DNA from: Anaerolinea sp.
GTDB taxonomy: Bacteria > Chloroflexota > Anaerolineae > Anaerolineales > Anaerolineaceae
Length of the DNA stretch: 64,000 bases
Direction of reading: 5' to 3'
NCBI GenBank assembly: GCA_029975055.1
Contig: JARKPU010000067.1
Location: 271,715-335,714, forward strand
The notes below the pieces were generated by a model. That model saw only the letters and a list, made by a program, of their open reading frames with translations, had not been told where the DNA came from and searched no databases. Position numbers and translations under genes: made by a program. Each line of letters begins with the position of its first letter. Positions within the stretch are counted from its first letter, which is position 1. This document shows positions 50,939-59,284 of this stretch, piece by piece.

Positions 50939-51715
50939 TTACTTGACGAAGTAATAGATCGAAATGGCCAGGCCAATGACCACCACAATTCGGCGCAGCA
51001 CTTCCGGTTTGATGCGCCCGGCGAGCTTGCCTCCGGCTACCCCGCCGCCCAGCGCGCACACGGCCATCACTGCCGCCGCCGGCCAGACGACGCTGCCCGA
51101 GAAAACGAAGAAAACCGCCGCGGCGACGTTCACCGAAAAGGAGATGAGCTGTTTGAGGGCGTTCAGCCTGGTCAGGCTTTCGTTCAGCATCAGCCCAAGC
51201 ACGGCCAGGACGATGACGCTCAACCCGGCGCCGAAATACCCGCCATAGACCGCCGCCAGGCCCACCGGCAGCACCGCCGCCGTGGTCATCTGGTCGGCCG
51301 AGGCAGGCCCGCCGGAGCGCCTGCTCAAGAAAGCCCGCAGGGGGTCGGCCACCGCCAGCAGGAGCGAGGCGAGCAGGATGAGAAAGGGGATCAACTCGGC
51401 GAACAGGCGCTCGCCGGTGTTGAGCAGCAAGATGCCTCCCGCCACCCCGCCAATCACCGCGGCCGGGGTGTAGAGCAGCACGCGCTTTTTCTGGTCGCGC
51501 AGGTCTTTCAGCTGCGCCAGCGTTCCGCCCAGGTAACCGGGGCAGAGCGCCACCGTGTTCGTCACGTTGGCCGCCACCGGCGGAATGCCCACCGCCGTGA
51601 GCATCGGAAAGGTGATCAACGTCCCCCCGCCCGCAAGAGCGTTCACCGCACCGCCAAAAAAGGCGGCCAGCCCAATCAAAACGAAATCCCACCCGTTCAG
51701 CATCGTCTCTGGCAC
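50939..51715 (-). CDS. TSUP-family (TauE/SafE) membrane anion exporter
   Basis: Membrane protein of 258 residues with about eight helices. It shows GAVNALAGGGTLITFPML near the N-terminus and the internal repeat VYGGYFGAGLSV, both family hallmarks. Members export sulfite, sulfonates or other small organic anions. The start is GTG 51715, which has GAGGGG 4 nt before it; ATG 51703 is the alternative. TACAAT on the minus strand (51767-51762) may be its -10 box. No sulfur gene is adjacent. Confidence 0.88.
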   Translation of the reverse strand: MPETMLNGWDFVLIGLAAFFGGAVNALAGGGTLITFPMLTAVGIPPVAANVTNTVALCPGYLGGTLAQLKDLRDQKKRVLLYTPAAVIGGVAGGILLLNTGERLFAELIPFLILLASLLLAVADPLRAFLSRRSGGPASADQMTTAAVLPVGLAAVYGGYFGAGLSVIVLAVLGLMLNESLTRLNALKQLISFSVNVAAAVFFVFSGSVVWPAAAVMAVCALGGGVAGGKLAGRIKPEVLRRIVVVIGLAISIYYFVK

Positions 51716-51872
51716 CCGTCCCCTCGTAGAATGTTAAAACCTCTCCTGCAAAAACACACGGATTGTACCTTTCTCTCGCCCATTCCGGGAAGGGCAAACG
51801 GCCTCTCTCTGGTTACAGGCGCGTCGTTCGCACTCACAGGCTTCTTCAACCGGCCTGAACGGCGGGGCGCGC

Positions 51873-53675
51873 CTACGGGGCCGCTTCGCGGTTCCAGAGC
51901 TGGCGCATCTCCTCGCTGGACTCCAGCAGCTCTTCCAGCGTGCCCTCGGCTTCCACCCTGCCGTCCTTCATCACCAGGATATGATCGGCCCTGCGCAAGA
52001 CGGGTCGGCGGTGCGAAACGACCAGGCATGTAAAAGCACCGCTTTCGAACAGGCGCTCCCACAGCTGGCTTTCGGTCTCCACATCCAGCGCGCTGGAAAG
52101 GTCATCGAACACCAGCAACTCGGGCCGCCGGATGAACATGCGCGCCGCCGCGGCCCGCTGGGCCTGCCCGCCCGAAAGCTTCACCCCGCGCGGGCCGACC
52201 AGCGTCTCATAACCCTTGTCCAGCTCCGCCAGGTCGCGCTCCAGCACCGCCAGCCGCACCGCCTGGTCGAGTTCCGCGTCGGTGCGCTCCAGCCCGAGCA
52301 GGATGTTGTTGCGCAGCGTGTTGCTGAACAGGCGCGGCACCTGCGGCGTGTAGGCGCAGCGCGGCGGGACGAAAAACGCCCCGGCATCGGTGACCACGCG
52401 GCCGTTCCAGCGCACCTCGCCCGCCTGCCTGGGCAGCAGCCCCAGCAGCGTGCGCAGGAGAGTCGTCTTGCCGGAGCCGACCCGGCCTGTCACCACCACC
52501 ACCTGTCCGCGCTCCAGGTGCAGGTCAACGCCGTGGATGCCGTTCTCGCTGCCCGCGAAGGTGTAAGCCAGACCGGCGGCGTCCAGCCTTTCCAGCCGGT
52601 CATCGGGCGTGCGCTCGGGGTAAGTCACCACGGGGAGCGGGCCGGTGAGGTCGAGCTTGCTCTTTTCCACCAGCGCTTCGGCGGGGGCGTCTTCCATCAG
52701 GCGGTACATGCGCTCCACCGAGACGGTGAGCTGCTTGTAGCGCGCCGCAAGCATGCCGCCGAAGGTGGCCAGGTCGCCGATGCTCGCCAGCAGGTAGGTG
52801 AAGAGCGAGAAATCACCCAGGGTGAAGGAACCCGAGCGCATCATCTGCCCGGCGAGAACCAGCACCACCCCGGTGCCGAGCATGCCGGTGTTGCGCCAGA
52901 TCGAGCCGAGAATTTCATCGAACAGGCGCTCGCGCAGAGTCAACTTGCGGCGCTCGTCGTTGAGGTTGTGAAAGTGCTCGATCACGCTTTTTTCAGCGGT
53001 TGCCACCTTCACCGCCTGGGCGGCGCCAAACAGCTCGCCGATAAAGCCGGTCACCTTGCCGGTGGCTTCGCGGCTGGCGCGGCGGTACTGGCCGATGCGC
53101 CTGGAGGCCGCGTTGGCGATGATGAACACCAGCAGCAGCGGCGCGACCGAAATGAGCGTGATCGTCCAGCTGATTTTGATCATCATCACAATCGAAACGA
53201 CAATGATCATCAAACCGGTGAGGATGTCGTTGATCCAGATCGCGAAGAGCGGAATCTCCACCACATCGTTGCGGAAGCGGCTGACCGCCTCACCCGGAGA
53301 ATCGGGCAGCGGCTTGGCCCCCGGGCGGCGCAGGATGTGCCTGAGCAGGTTCTTGCGCAGCCAGGTGGCCACGTCTGAAAACAGCGGCACGTCGGCATAA
53401 TAAAAGCCATACGCGCCGGCCACCCGCCCAAAGAAGGTCGAGACCGCCAGCGCCAGGATGCCCCCAATACCCATCCGCACGGGGGCGTCGCCGGTGAGCA
53501 GGTTGAAGAAGGCCTGCAGCATCAACGCAGGGATGAGCTGCCAGGAGGCTCGCACCAGCACGACCGAGAAGAAGTCCACCAGCATATACCAGGGGCGGAA
53601 GGCCACCGCACTCAAAATGATTCGCCAGGCGGGCAGCATACGCGCCGGCGCGGCCTGGGTTCCAATGGCGCTCAT
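51873..53675 (-). CDS. ABC exporter half-transporter with degenerate catalytic site (heterodimer subunit B)
   Basis: Fused permease-ATPase of 600 residues with six helices (about 20-310). Walker A is GRVGSGKTT and the signature LSGGQAQR, but Walker B reads LLVFDDLSSALD, with Asp where the catalytic Glu belongs. One consensus and one degenerate site is typical of heterodimeric exporters such as BmrCD or LmrCD. ATG 53675 overlaps the stop of the partner gene (53672) and has GGAGGAGGTG before it. The substrate could be a drug or the short peptide encoded upstream. Confidence 0.92.
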   Translation of the reverse strand: MSAIGTQAAPARMLPAWRIILSAVAFRPWYMLVDFFSVVLVRASWQLIPALMLQAFFNLLTGDAPVRMGIGGILALAVSTFFGRVAGAYGFYYADVPLFSDVATWLRKNLLRHILRRPGAKPLPDSPGEAVSRFRNDVVEIPLFAIWINDILTGLMIIVVSIVMMIKISWTITLISVAPLLLVFIIANAASRRIGQYRRASREATGKVTGFIGELFGAAQAVKVATAEKSVIEHFHNLNDERRKLTLRERLFDEILGSIWRNTGMLGTGVVLVLAGQMMRSGSFTLGDFSLFTYLLASIGDLATFGGMLAARYKQLTVSVERMYRLMEDAPAEALVEKSKLDLTGPLPVVTYPERTPDDRLERLDAAGLAYTFAGSENGIHGVDLHLERGQVVVVTGRVGSGKTTLLRTLLGLLPRQAGEVRWNGRVVTDAGAFFVPPRCAYTPQVPRLFSNTLRNNILLGLERTDAELDQAVRLAVLERDLAELDKGYETLVGPRGVKLSGGQAQRAAAARMFIRRPELLVFDDLSSALDVETESQLWERLFESGAFTCLVVSHRRPVLRRADHILVMKDGRVEAEGTLEELLESSEEMRQLWNREAAP

Positions 53676-55414
53676 ACCAGCACCTCCTCCAACCCGGTTT
53701 GCAGCAGTTGATAAAAGCGCGAGCCAGGGTCGCTGGCCAGCCGCTCGCGCTCGCCATATTCGCACACCTGCCCGTCATCGAGGATCAAGATATCGTGCGC
53801 GCGGTGGACGGTGCCCAGGCGGTGCGCGATGATAATGGCGGTGCGCCCGCGCAGCAGCCGGTCGATGGCGCGTTCGATGCGCTGCTCGGTGGCCGGGTCG
53901 AGGCGCGAGGAGGCTTCATCGAGGATCACCAGACCAGGGTCGCGCAGGAAAACGCGCGTGAAGGCCAGCAGCTGCGCCTCGCCTGCCGAAAGGCTGTGGC
54001 TGCCCGATTCCAGGCGCGTGTCGAGCCCTTCCGGCAACCCGGCGTACCAATCGGCCAGGCCAAGCTCGTCAATGACCCGCTCGATCTGCGCATCGCTGAT
54101 CGTGCGGTCGAAGAAGGTGAGGTTGTCGCGCACGCTGGCGCGGAAGAGCTGCACCTCCTGGGTGACGATCGCCACGCGGCGGCGCAGGTTCTGCACGCTG
54201 GCTTCGCGCAGTTCGGCGCCGTCGAGCAGGATGCGCCCCTGGGTCGGGTCATACAGGCGGAACACCAGGCGCGTCAGGGTGGTCTTACCGCTGCCGGTGC
54301 GGCCAAGCAGCCCCAGCACCTTTCCGGGCTGCAGCTTGAACGAAAGGTTTGCCAGCACGGGTTCATCCGATTCGTAGGCGAAGGAAACATCCTCGAATGC
54401 CAATCCCAGCGCGCCGCCCGGCAGCGACCGCTCGCCATCCACCACGCGCGTCTTCAGGCTGCGCAGTTCGGTCAGGCGCTCCACGCACGCGCCGATGGTC
54501 TGGAAGCTCTTCACCTGGTGCGTCAGCGTCCAAAGCGGCGTCTCGATCATATTCACGTAGTGAACCAGCAGGTACACCGTGCCGATGGTGATGCCGCCGT
54601 TTTTGAAGAGCAGGTAGCCGATTCCCAGCGCCATCAGGTTGGCCAGCGTGAGCAGGCTGACCATGACCGTCTCTTGCAGCCACTCTTTGTACTGCGCCTT
54701 GCGGTTGTGCTTCAGGTAATTGCCGGCAAAGCGCACCAGCTCGCGCAGAGAAAAATCCACCGCGCCGCTCGAGCGGATATCTTCGGTGCCCGAAAGCTGC
54801 TCTTCGATGAAGCCGAAGTTCTCAGCCTCGGCCTGGCGGCGGTCCTTCTCGTGCTGCACGGCCAGGCCGCGCACGGCGTTGAGCGCCAGCACCGCTGCCA
54901 ATGAGAAAACCAAAAAGGCCAGGCCCACCCGCCAGTCCTCGCGGAACAGGGCCGCGATGATGCCGATGAGCAGCAGCAGGTTGCCCAGCAGGATGACCAC
55001 GAATTGCGAGAAGAAGGCCGCCAGCTCCGAAACATCGCCGTCGATGCGCTCGATCAGTTCGCCGGGGGTGTGCTCGTTGTGGAAGCTCATATCCAGGTTC
55101 AGGCAGTGCCAGGCCAGTTCGGCGCGCAGCGCATTGGTGGCCGTCCAGGCCACGTTTTCGCCCAGGTAGGTCACCGCCACCGAAACGCCCTGCTGCGCCA
55201 GCGCGATGCCGATGAACAGCGCCGCGCTGAGCATGAGCCCCTGCAGCGCGCCGCCGCCAAGCGCCGAATCGATGAAACTGCGCATGATCTGCGGGTTGAC
55301 CACCTGCAGGGCGATGTTCGCCAGCATCAAGGCGGCCAGCAGCCCAAAGCGCAGCTTTTGCGGGCGGATATAAACGGCCAGCAGGTTCCAGTAGGGTTTG
55401 AACGGCAGGTTCAC
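53672..55414 (-). CDS. ABC exporter half-transporter (heterodimer subunit A)
   Basis: Fused permease-ATPase of 580 residues. Six helices lie in about 20-310. Walker A is GRTGSGKTT, Walker B LVILDEASSRLD keeps the catalytic Glu, and the H-loop is IIIAHRLGT. The signature is altered to LSAGEAQ. Together with the 51873 product it would make one working and one impaired ATP site. No C39 peptidase domain is present. The gene follows the small peptide gene by 80 nt, which hold a strong hairpin. Confidence 0.92.
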   Translation of the reverse strand: MNLPFKPYWNLLAVYIRPQKLRFGLLAALMLANIALQVVNPQIMRSFIDSALGGGALQGLMLSAALFIGIALAQQGVSVAVTYLGENVAWTATNALRAELAWHCLNLDMSFHNEHTPGELIERIDGDVSELAAFFSQFVVILLGNLLLLIGIIAALFREDWRVGLAFLVFSLAAVLALNAVRGLAVQHEKDRRQAEAENFGFIEEQLSGTEDIRSSGAVDFSLRELVRFAGNYLKHNRKAQYKEWLQETVMVSLLTLANLMALGIGYLLFKNGGITIGTVYLLVHYVNMIETPLWTLTHQVKSFQTIGACVERLTELRSLKTRVVDGERSLPGGALGLAFEDVSFAYESDEPVLANLSFKLQPGKVLGLLGRTGSGKTTLTRLVFRLYDPTQGRILLDGAELREASVQNLRRRVAIVTQEVQLFRASVRDNLTFFDRTISDAQIERVIDELGLADWYAGLPEGLDTRLESGSHSLSAGEAQLLAFTRVFLRDPGLVILDEASSRLDPATEQRIERAIDRLLRGRTAIIIAHRLGTVHRAHDILILDDGQVCEYGERERLASDPGSRFYQLLQTGLEEVLV

Positions 55415-55442
55415 AAAGCTCTCCAGGATGAATTAAACGAAA

Positions 55443-55472
55443 CGGCCGCGGGCGTGGAGCGCGCCGCGGCCG
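55443..55472 (-). terminator. GC hairpin between the peptide gene and the ABC exporter (attenuator candidate)
   Basis: CGGCCGCGG (55443-55451) and CCGCGGCCG (55464-55472) form a perfect 9-bp stem. On the minus strand it is followed by TTTCGTTT, a weak T-tract. It could partially stop transcription after the peptide gene. Confidence 0.55.
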
Positions 55473-55494
55473 GTATGCCGGCAAGGCCTGCCTG

Positions 55495-55572
55495 TCAACA
55501 GGCGCACTCCGAGAAAGTCAATGTGGGCTCACCGATTCCGGCGAGACGGCGATCAAAGAGATAGAACATCAT
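55495..55572 (-). CDS. 25-residue peptide with Cys-Ala-Cys end upstream of the ABC exporter
   Basis: Short frame beginning MMFYLFDRR and ending TFSECAC, then TGA. AAAGGAG lies 10 nt before ATG 55572, and a near-consensus promoter lies 49 nt upstream of the start, so the frame is probably translated. It is followed by a GC hairpin and the two ABC half-transporters on the same strand. It may be a leader peptide for attenuation (as BmrB is for bmrCD in Bacillus) or an exported peptide or RiPP precursor. No modification enzyme is next to it. I do not recognise a family. Confidence 0.6.
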   Translation of the reverse strand: MMFYLFDRRLAGIGEPTLTFSECAC

Positions 55573-55620
55573 CGCACCCGCACTCCTTTCTGAAGTAGAT
55601 TCCACCTGCGCAACAGTGTT

Positions 55621-55650
55621 ACTGTAGCACAACCCCCTGCTGCGAGTCAA
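55621..55650 (-). promoter_or_regulatory. Sigma70-type promoter of the peptide-ABC exporter unit
   Basis: On the minus strand TTGACT (55650-55645), an 18-nt spacer and TACAGT (55626-55621). It is among the best promoter matches in the window. Confidence 0.7.
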
Positions 55651-55732
55651 GCAGAAATTTTGCAGAATCCCACGGCCTCCGCGCCCTGCGGGCGTCACGG
55701 CCGCTTCTTCAGGCGCCTGACCTTCCCCGGTT

Positions 55733-55748
55733 TGTGTAAAATTTCACA
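55733..55748. promoter_or_regulatory. CRP/FNR-like site TGTGTAAAATTTCACA
   Basis: It matches TGTGA-N6-TCACA with one mismatch, and lies 175 bp upstream of the GlpA-like operon and 83 bp upstream of the peptide promoter on the other strand. It is similar to the perfect site at 1580. The rest of the gene-free region 55651-55922 shows nothing else that I can name. Confidence 0.35.
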
Positions 55749-55922
55749 ATACTGCCTTGTTTTCACTACCACAATTTCCAGTTCTATGGTTGAATAATCC
55801 AGGCAGATCGTCATCATTGCCCCACTCATCGCCGCCACTTTACCGGCGCTCCCTGTTTTAAAGGCAACAAAAATATCCCGCCGGGGGGACCTTCCCGGTT
55901 GTGTTCAGCCGACGAGGTGAGC

Positions 55923-57410
55923 ATGAATGACCCGTACGATGTAATCATCATCGGCGCCGGAGTGGTGGGTTGTATGGTTGCCCGCGCCCTCTCGCGCTAC
56001 CAGCTGCGCATCCTCTTGTTCGAAAAAGAAGCCGATATCGGCATGGGGGCCAGCTCGGCCAATACGGCCATCGTGCACGCCGGCTACGACCCGCTCCCCG
56101 GCACCCTCAAGGCCAGGATGAATGTGGCCGCCAACCCGATGTGGGATAACCTCTCCGGCGAACTTAACTTCCCCTTCGAGCGCCGGGGCGATTACGTGGT
56201 GGCCATCGGGCCGTTCGAGCTGCTCAAACTCGACCGCCTGCTCGATCAGGGCCGGCGCAACGGCGTGCCGGGCATGCACCTCATCACCGGCGAAGAGATG
56301 CGCCACCGCGAACCGAACATCAACCCCGCGGTCAGCGGCGCGCTTTGGGCCCCCACCGGCGGGCTGTGCGACCCGTTCATGGTGACGGTCGCCACCGCCG
56401 AAAACGCCGTCCAGAACGGGGTGCAGGTGCTCACCTCCACGGCTTTCATGGATTTCATCCTCGACGACCACGCCCGCATCATCGGCGTGAAGACCACCCG
56501 CGGCGACTTCCCCTGCCGCTGGGCCGTCAACGCCGCCGGGCTGTATTCGGATGACGTCATGCACCGGGCCGGCGTGCGCCCCGAGTTTTCGATCACCCCG
56601 CGCCGCGGCGAGTACATGGTGCTCGATAAAGCCGAGATCACCATCAACAACGTGCTCTTCCCGGTGCCTTCCGAGGTCAGCAAGGGCATCCTGGTGACGG
56701 CCTCGCTGCACGGCAACCCGCTCTGCGGCCCCACCGCCAACGACATCCCCGATAAAGACGACCGCGCCACCACCAGCGAGGGCCTGGAGGAAATCCGCCA
56801 GGGCGCGCTGAAGATGATCCCTTCGCTCAATCTGCGCCACCTCATCGCCATGTTCTCGGGCCTGCGCGCCAACGGCAACGCCCCCTGCGAGACGCCCGGC
56901 GTGGAGTATAACCACGACTTCATCATCGAAATCCCCGCCTCGCCGCGCGGGCTGGTCAACCTCGGCGGGATCGAATCGCCCGGGCTGACGGCTTCTCCGG
57001 CCATCGCCCAGCGCGTGGTGGAACTGCTCAAAGACGCCGGTGAACCGCTGCGCGAGAAACCCGGGTGGGACCCCATCCGCCCGCCCCGCCCGCGCTTCTG
57101 CCACCTGAGCCGCGAGGAACAGGCTTTGCTCATCGCCCGCGATCCGCGCTACGCGCGCGTCATCTGCCGCTGCGAGCTCGTCACCGAAGGCGAGATCGTC
57201 GCCGAAATCAACGCGCCCATCCCCGCCCGCACCTACGATGCGATCAAGCGGCGCACCTGGCTGGGAACCGGGCGCTGCCTGGGCGGCTTCGATATGCCGC
57301 GCGTGGTCGAAATCCTCGCCCGCGAGCAGGGCATTTCCCCGCTGGAGGTGACCAAGAAAGGCGAGGGTTCGGGCTTCCTGGTCCGCAAGACCAAGCTGGT
57401 GGAGGGTTGA
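55923..57410 (+). CDS. GlpA/LhgO-like FAD-dependent oxidoreductase with BFD-like iron-sulfur domain
   Basis: Flavoprotein of 495 residues, probably a glycerol-3-phosphate or 2-hydroxyacid dehydrogenase. FAD motif IIIGAGVVGCMVARALSRY is at the N-terminus; GMGASSANTAIVHAGYD, SGLRANGNAP and NLGGIESPGLTASPAIA are family blocks (COG0579). The C-terminal BFD-like [2Fe-2S] domain has CRCE and GRCLGGFD; the fourth Cys of the usual GRCQGGFC is Asp. Start is ATG 55923 behind GAGGTGAGC. First of three overlapping or closely spaced genes that occur together in Thermotoga and other anaerobes. Confidence 0.88.
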   Translation: MNDPYDVIIIGAGVVGCMVARALSRYQLRILLFEKEADIGMGASSANTAIVHAGYDPLPGTLKARMNVAANPMWDNLSGELNFPFERRGDYVVAIGPFELLKLDRLLDQGRRNGVPGMHLITGEEMRHREPNINPAVSGALWAPTGGLCDPFMVTVATAENAVQNGVQVLTSTAFMDFILDDHARIIGVKTTRGDFPCRWAVNAAGLYSDDVMHRAGVRPEFSITPRRGEYMVLDKAEITINNVLFPVPSEVSKGILVTASLHGNPLCGPTANDIPDKDDRATTSEGLEEIRQGALKMIPSLNLRHLIAMFSGLRANGNAPCETPGVEYNHDFIIEIPASPRGLVNLGGIESPGLTASPAIAQRVVELLKDAGEPLREKPGWDPIRPPRPRFCHLSREEQALLIARDPRYARVICRCELVTEGEIVAEINAPIPARTYDAIKRRTWLGTGRCLGGFDMPRVVEILAREQGISPLEVTKKGEGSGFLVRKTKLVEG

Positions 57411-57411
57411 A

Positions 57412-58689
57412 ATGGCGCGCAAATCGAAATACGACGTGGTTGTGATCGGCTCCGGCCCCGGCGGGCTGGCTGCTGCGATTTCGGCCAAAAAGAACGGCGC
57501 CGAGGATGTGCTCATCATCGAGCGCGATCTCGAACTCGGCGGCATCCTCCAGCAGTGCATCCACAACGGCTTTGGGCTGGAGGTGCTCAAGAAAGACCTG
57601 CCCGGCCCGGCCTACGCGCAGCTCTACATCAACGAGGCGCTCGCGCTGGGGGTTGAGACCCTGCTGGATACGATGGTGCTGGATGTGAGCCCCCGCCGGC
57701 GCATTTACGCCACCAACAAGCGCGACGGCGTGCTGGATCTCGAGGCGCACGCAATCGTGCTGGCCATGGGCTGCCGTGAGCGCACCCGCGCGCAGGTGCG
57801 CCTGCCCGGAACGCGCCCGGCAGGCGTTTACACCGCCGGGACGGCCCAGCGCTGGGTGAACGTGGAGGGCTACATGCCCGGCAAGCGCTTCGTCATCCTC
57901 GGGTCGGGCGATATCGGCATGATCATGGCCCGGCGCCTCACCTTCGAGGGGGCCAAAGTGGAGCGCGTGCTGGAGGTGATGCCCTTCCTGACCGGCCTGA
58001 TGCGCAACTATGTGCAGTGCCTGATGGATTATGACATCCCCCTGCAGCTGCGCCACACCGTGAAGCGCATCCTGGGCAAAGACCGCGTCGAGGCGGTGGA
58101 GTCCGTCCAGGTGGACGAGCACTGGAACCCGATCGCGGGCACCGAAGAGATCATCCCCTGCGACACGCTGCTGCTTTCGGTGGGCCTGATCCCAGAAAAC
58201 GAGCTTTCGCGCAAGGCCGGGGTGAGCCTCGACCCGATCACCGGCGGGCCGTTCGTCAACAACGAGTTCCAGACGAGCGTGCCGGGCATCTTTTCGGCGG
58301 GCAATGTGGTGCACGTCTATGACCTGGTGGACTGGGTCACCGAGGCCGGTCTGTTGGCAGGCAAGAGCGCCGCGGCTTTTGCGCAGCGCGAACGCGAAAG
58401 TGAAATCCGCCACCTTCCGCTCCTGCCCGGCGAAAACGTGCGCTACGTCATCCCGCACCGGGTGGATAAAGAGAGCCTTGCCACCGGCGACGTGCGCCTG
58501 CAGATGCGCGTCAAGCAGCCCATCGAAGCGCCCGTGTGGGTGGAGGTCCGCAGCGGTGAAAAACTCATCACCCGCAAAGGCGAGCCGTATGTGCGCCCCG
58601 GCGAGATGGTCACGCTGGTGCTGCCGTCGAAAGTGTACGATGAAGTCCGCCAGGCCCGTGAACTGAGCCTGGCGGTGGTCGGCCGGTAA
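57412..58689 (+). CDS. NAD(P)/FAD-dependent oxidoreductase, partner of the GlpA-like protein
   Basis: Flavoprotein of 425 residues. FAD-binding VVIGSGPGGLAAAISAKKNG, the central VILGSGDIGMIMARRLTFEG NAD motif, LELGGILQQCIHNGFG and SAGNVVHVYDLVDWVTEAG are typical of the COG0446 member of this cluster. It starts 1 nt after the GlpA-like stop. It would pass electrons between NAD and the GlpA-like subunit; this is inferred from the conserved neighbourhood. Confidence 0.88.
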   Translation: MARKSKYDVVVIGSGPGGLAAAISAKKNGAEDVLIIERDLELGGILQQCIHNGFGLEVLKKDLPGPAYAQLYINEALALGVETLLDTMVLDVSPRRRIYATNKRDGVLDLEAHAIVLAMGCRERTRAQVRLPGTRPAGVYTAGTAQRWVNVEGYMPGKRFVILGSGDIGMIMARRLTFEGAKVERVLEVMPFLTGLMRNYVQCLMDYDIPLQLRHTVKRILGKDRVEAVESVQVDEHWNPIAGTEEIIPCDTLLLSVGLIPENELSRKAGVSLDPITGGPFVNNEFQTSVPGIFSAGNVVHVYDLVDWVTEAGLLAGKSAAAFAQRERESEIRHLPLLPGENVRYVIPHRVDKESLATGDVRLQMRVKQPIEAPVWVEVRSGEKLITRKGEPYVRPGEMVTLVLPSKVYDEVRQARELSLAVVGR

Positions 58690-58701
58690 GAGGAGGCCCG
58701 C

Positions 58702-59091
58702 ATGGAAGAAGAAACCAGGGTTATCTGCATCACTTGCCCTAAGGGCTGCGCGCTGGATGTGACCCGCGAAGGCGCCACCGTGCTCGAAATCCGCGGGGGC
58801 GGGTGCAAACGCGGCCAGGAGTATGTGAAAGCCGAACTGGCCGACCCGCGCCGCATGGTGGCCACCACCGTGCGCATCCGCGGCGGGCTGCACCCGCTGT
58901 TGCCGGTCTACACTGCCGCGCCCTTCCCCAAGGGGAGAATTGCCGACCTGCTCGCCGAGCTGCGCACCCTGGAACTGCGCGTGCCCGTCAAGATGGGCGA
59001 GGTGGTGCTCAAGAACGCCCTCGGAACGGGCATCGATATCCTCGCCAGCCGCACGATGACGCGCTTGAAGGAGAAGAACGGGGAGATGTGA
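58702..59091 (+). CDS. DUF1667 (COG3862) cysteine-rich small subunit
   Basis: Protein of 129 residues with ICITCPKGC and GGGCKRGQEY cysteine motifs, which probably bind an iron-sulfur cluster or zinc, and the family block PVYTAAPFPKGRI. It is the third member of the set and starts 12 nt after the second gene. It may be an electron-transfer subunit of the complex. Confidence 0.9.
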   Translation: MEEETRVICITCPKGCALDVTREGATVLEIRGGGCKRGQEYVKAELADPRRMVATTVRIRGGLHPLLPVYTAAPFPKGRIADLLAELRTLELRVPVKMGEVVLKNALGTGIDILASRTMTRLKEKNGEM

Positions 59092-59126
59092 TCTGGCCTC
59101 GGCTGCCCATAGGGGCGCCAACGACA

Positions 59127-59281
59127 GGTGCAAAGGGAACACGCGGGGACAAGCCCCGCGCCTACGGAGGATACGGCCCGGTTAGGTGCAAAGGGCAGAC
59201 GCAGTGACAAGCCCCGCGCCTACGGAGGATACGGCCCGGATTGGGTGCAAAGGGCACACACGGGGACAAGCCCCGCGTCTG
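59127..59281. repeat. Tandem repeat of 58-59 bp, about 2.6 copies
   Basis: GGTGCAAAGGG recurs at 59127, 59185 and 59244. Each unit holds the hairpin-forming GGGGACAAGCCCCGCG (or GTGACAAGCCCC) and the first two end in CTACGGAGGATACGGCCCGG. It fills the gap between convergent genes and could act as a terminator through its stem-loops. Confidence 0.85.
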
Positions 59282-59284
59282 CAC

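Noticed and set aside
59127..59281. CRISPR array
   Set aside because: Units are directly adjacent and the whole unit is repeated; there are no variable spacers and no cas genes.
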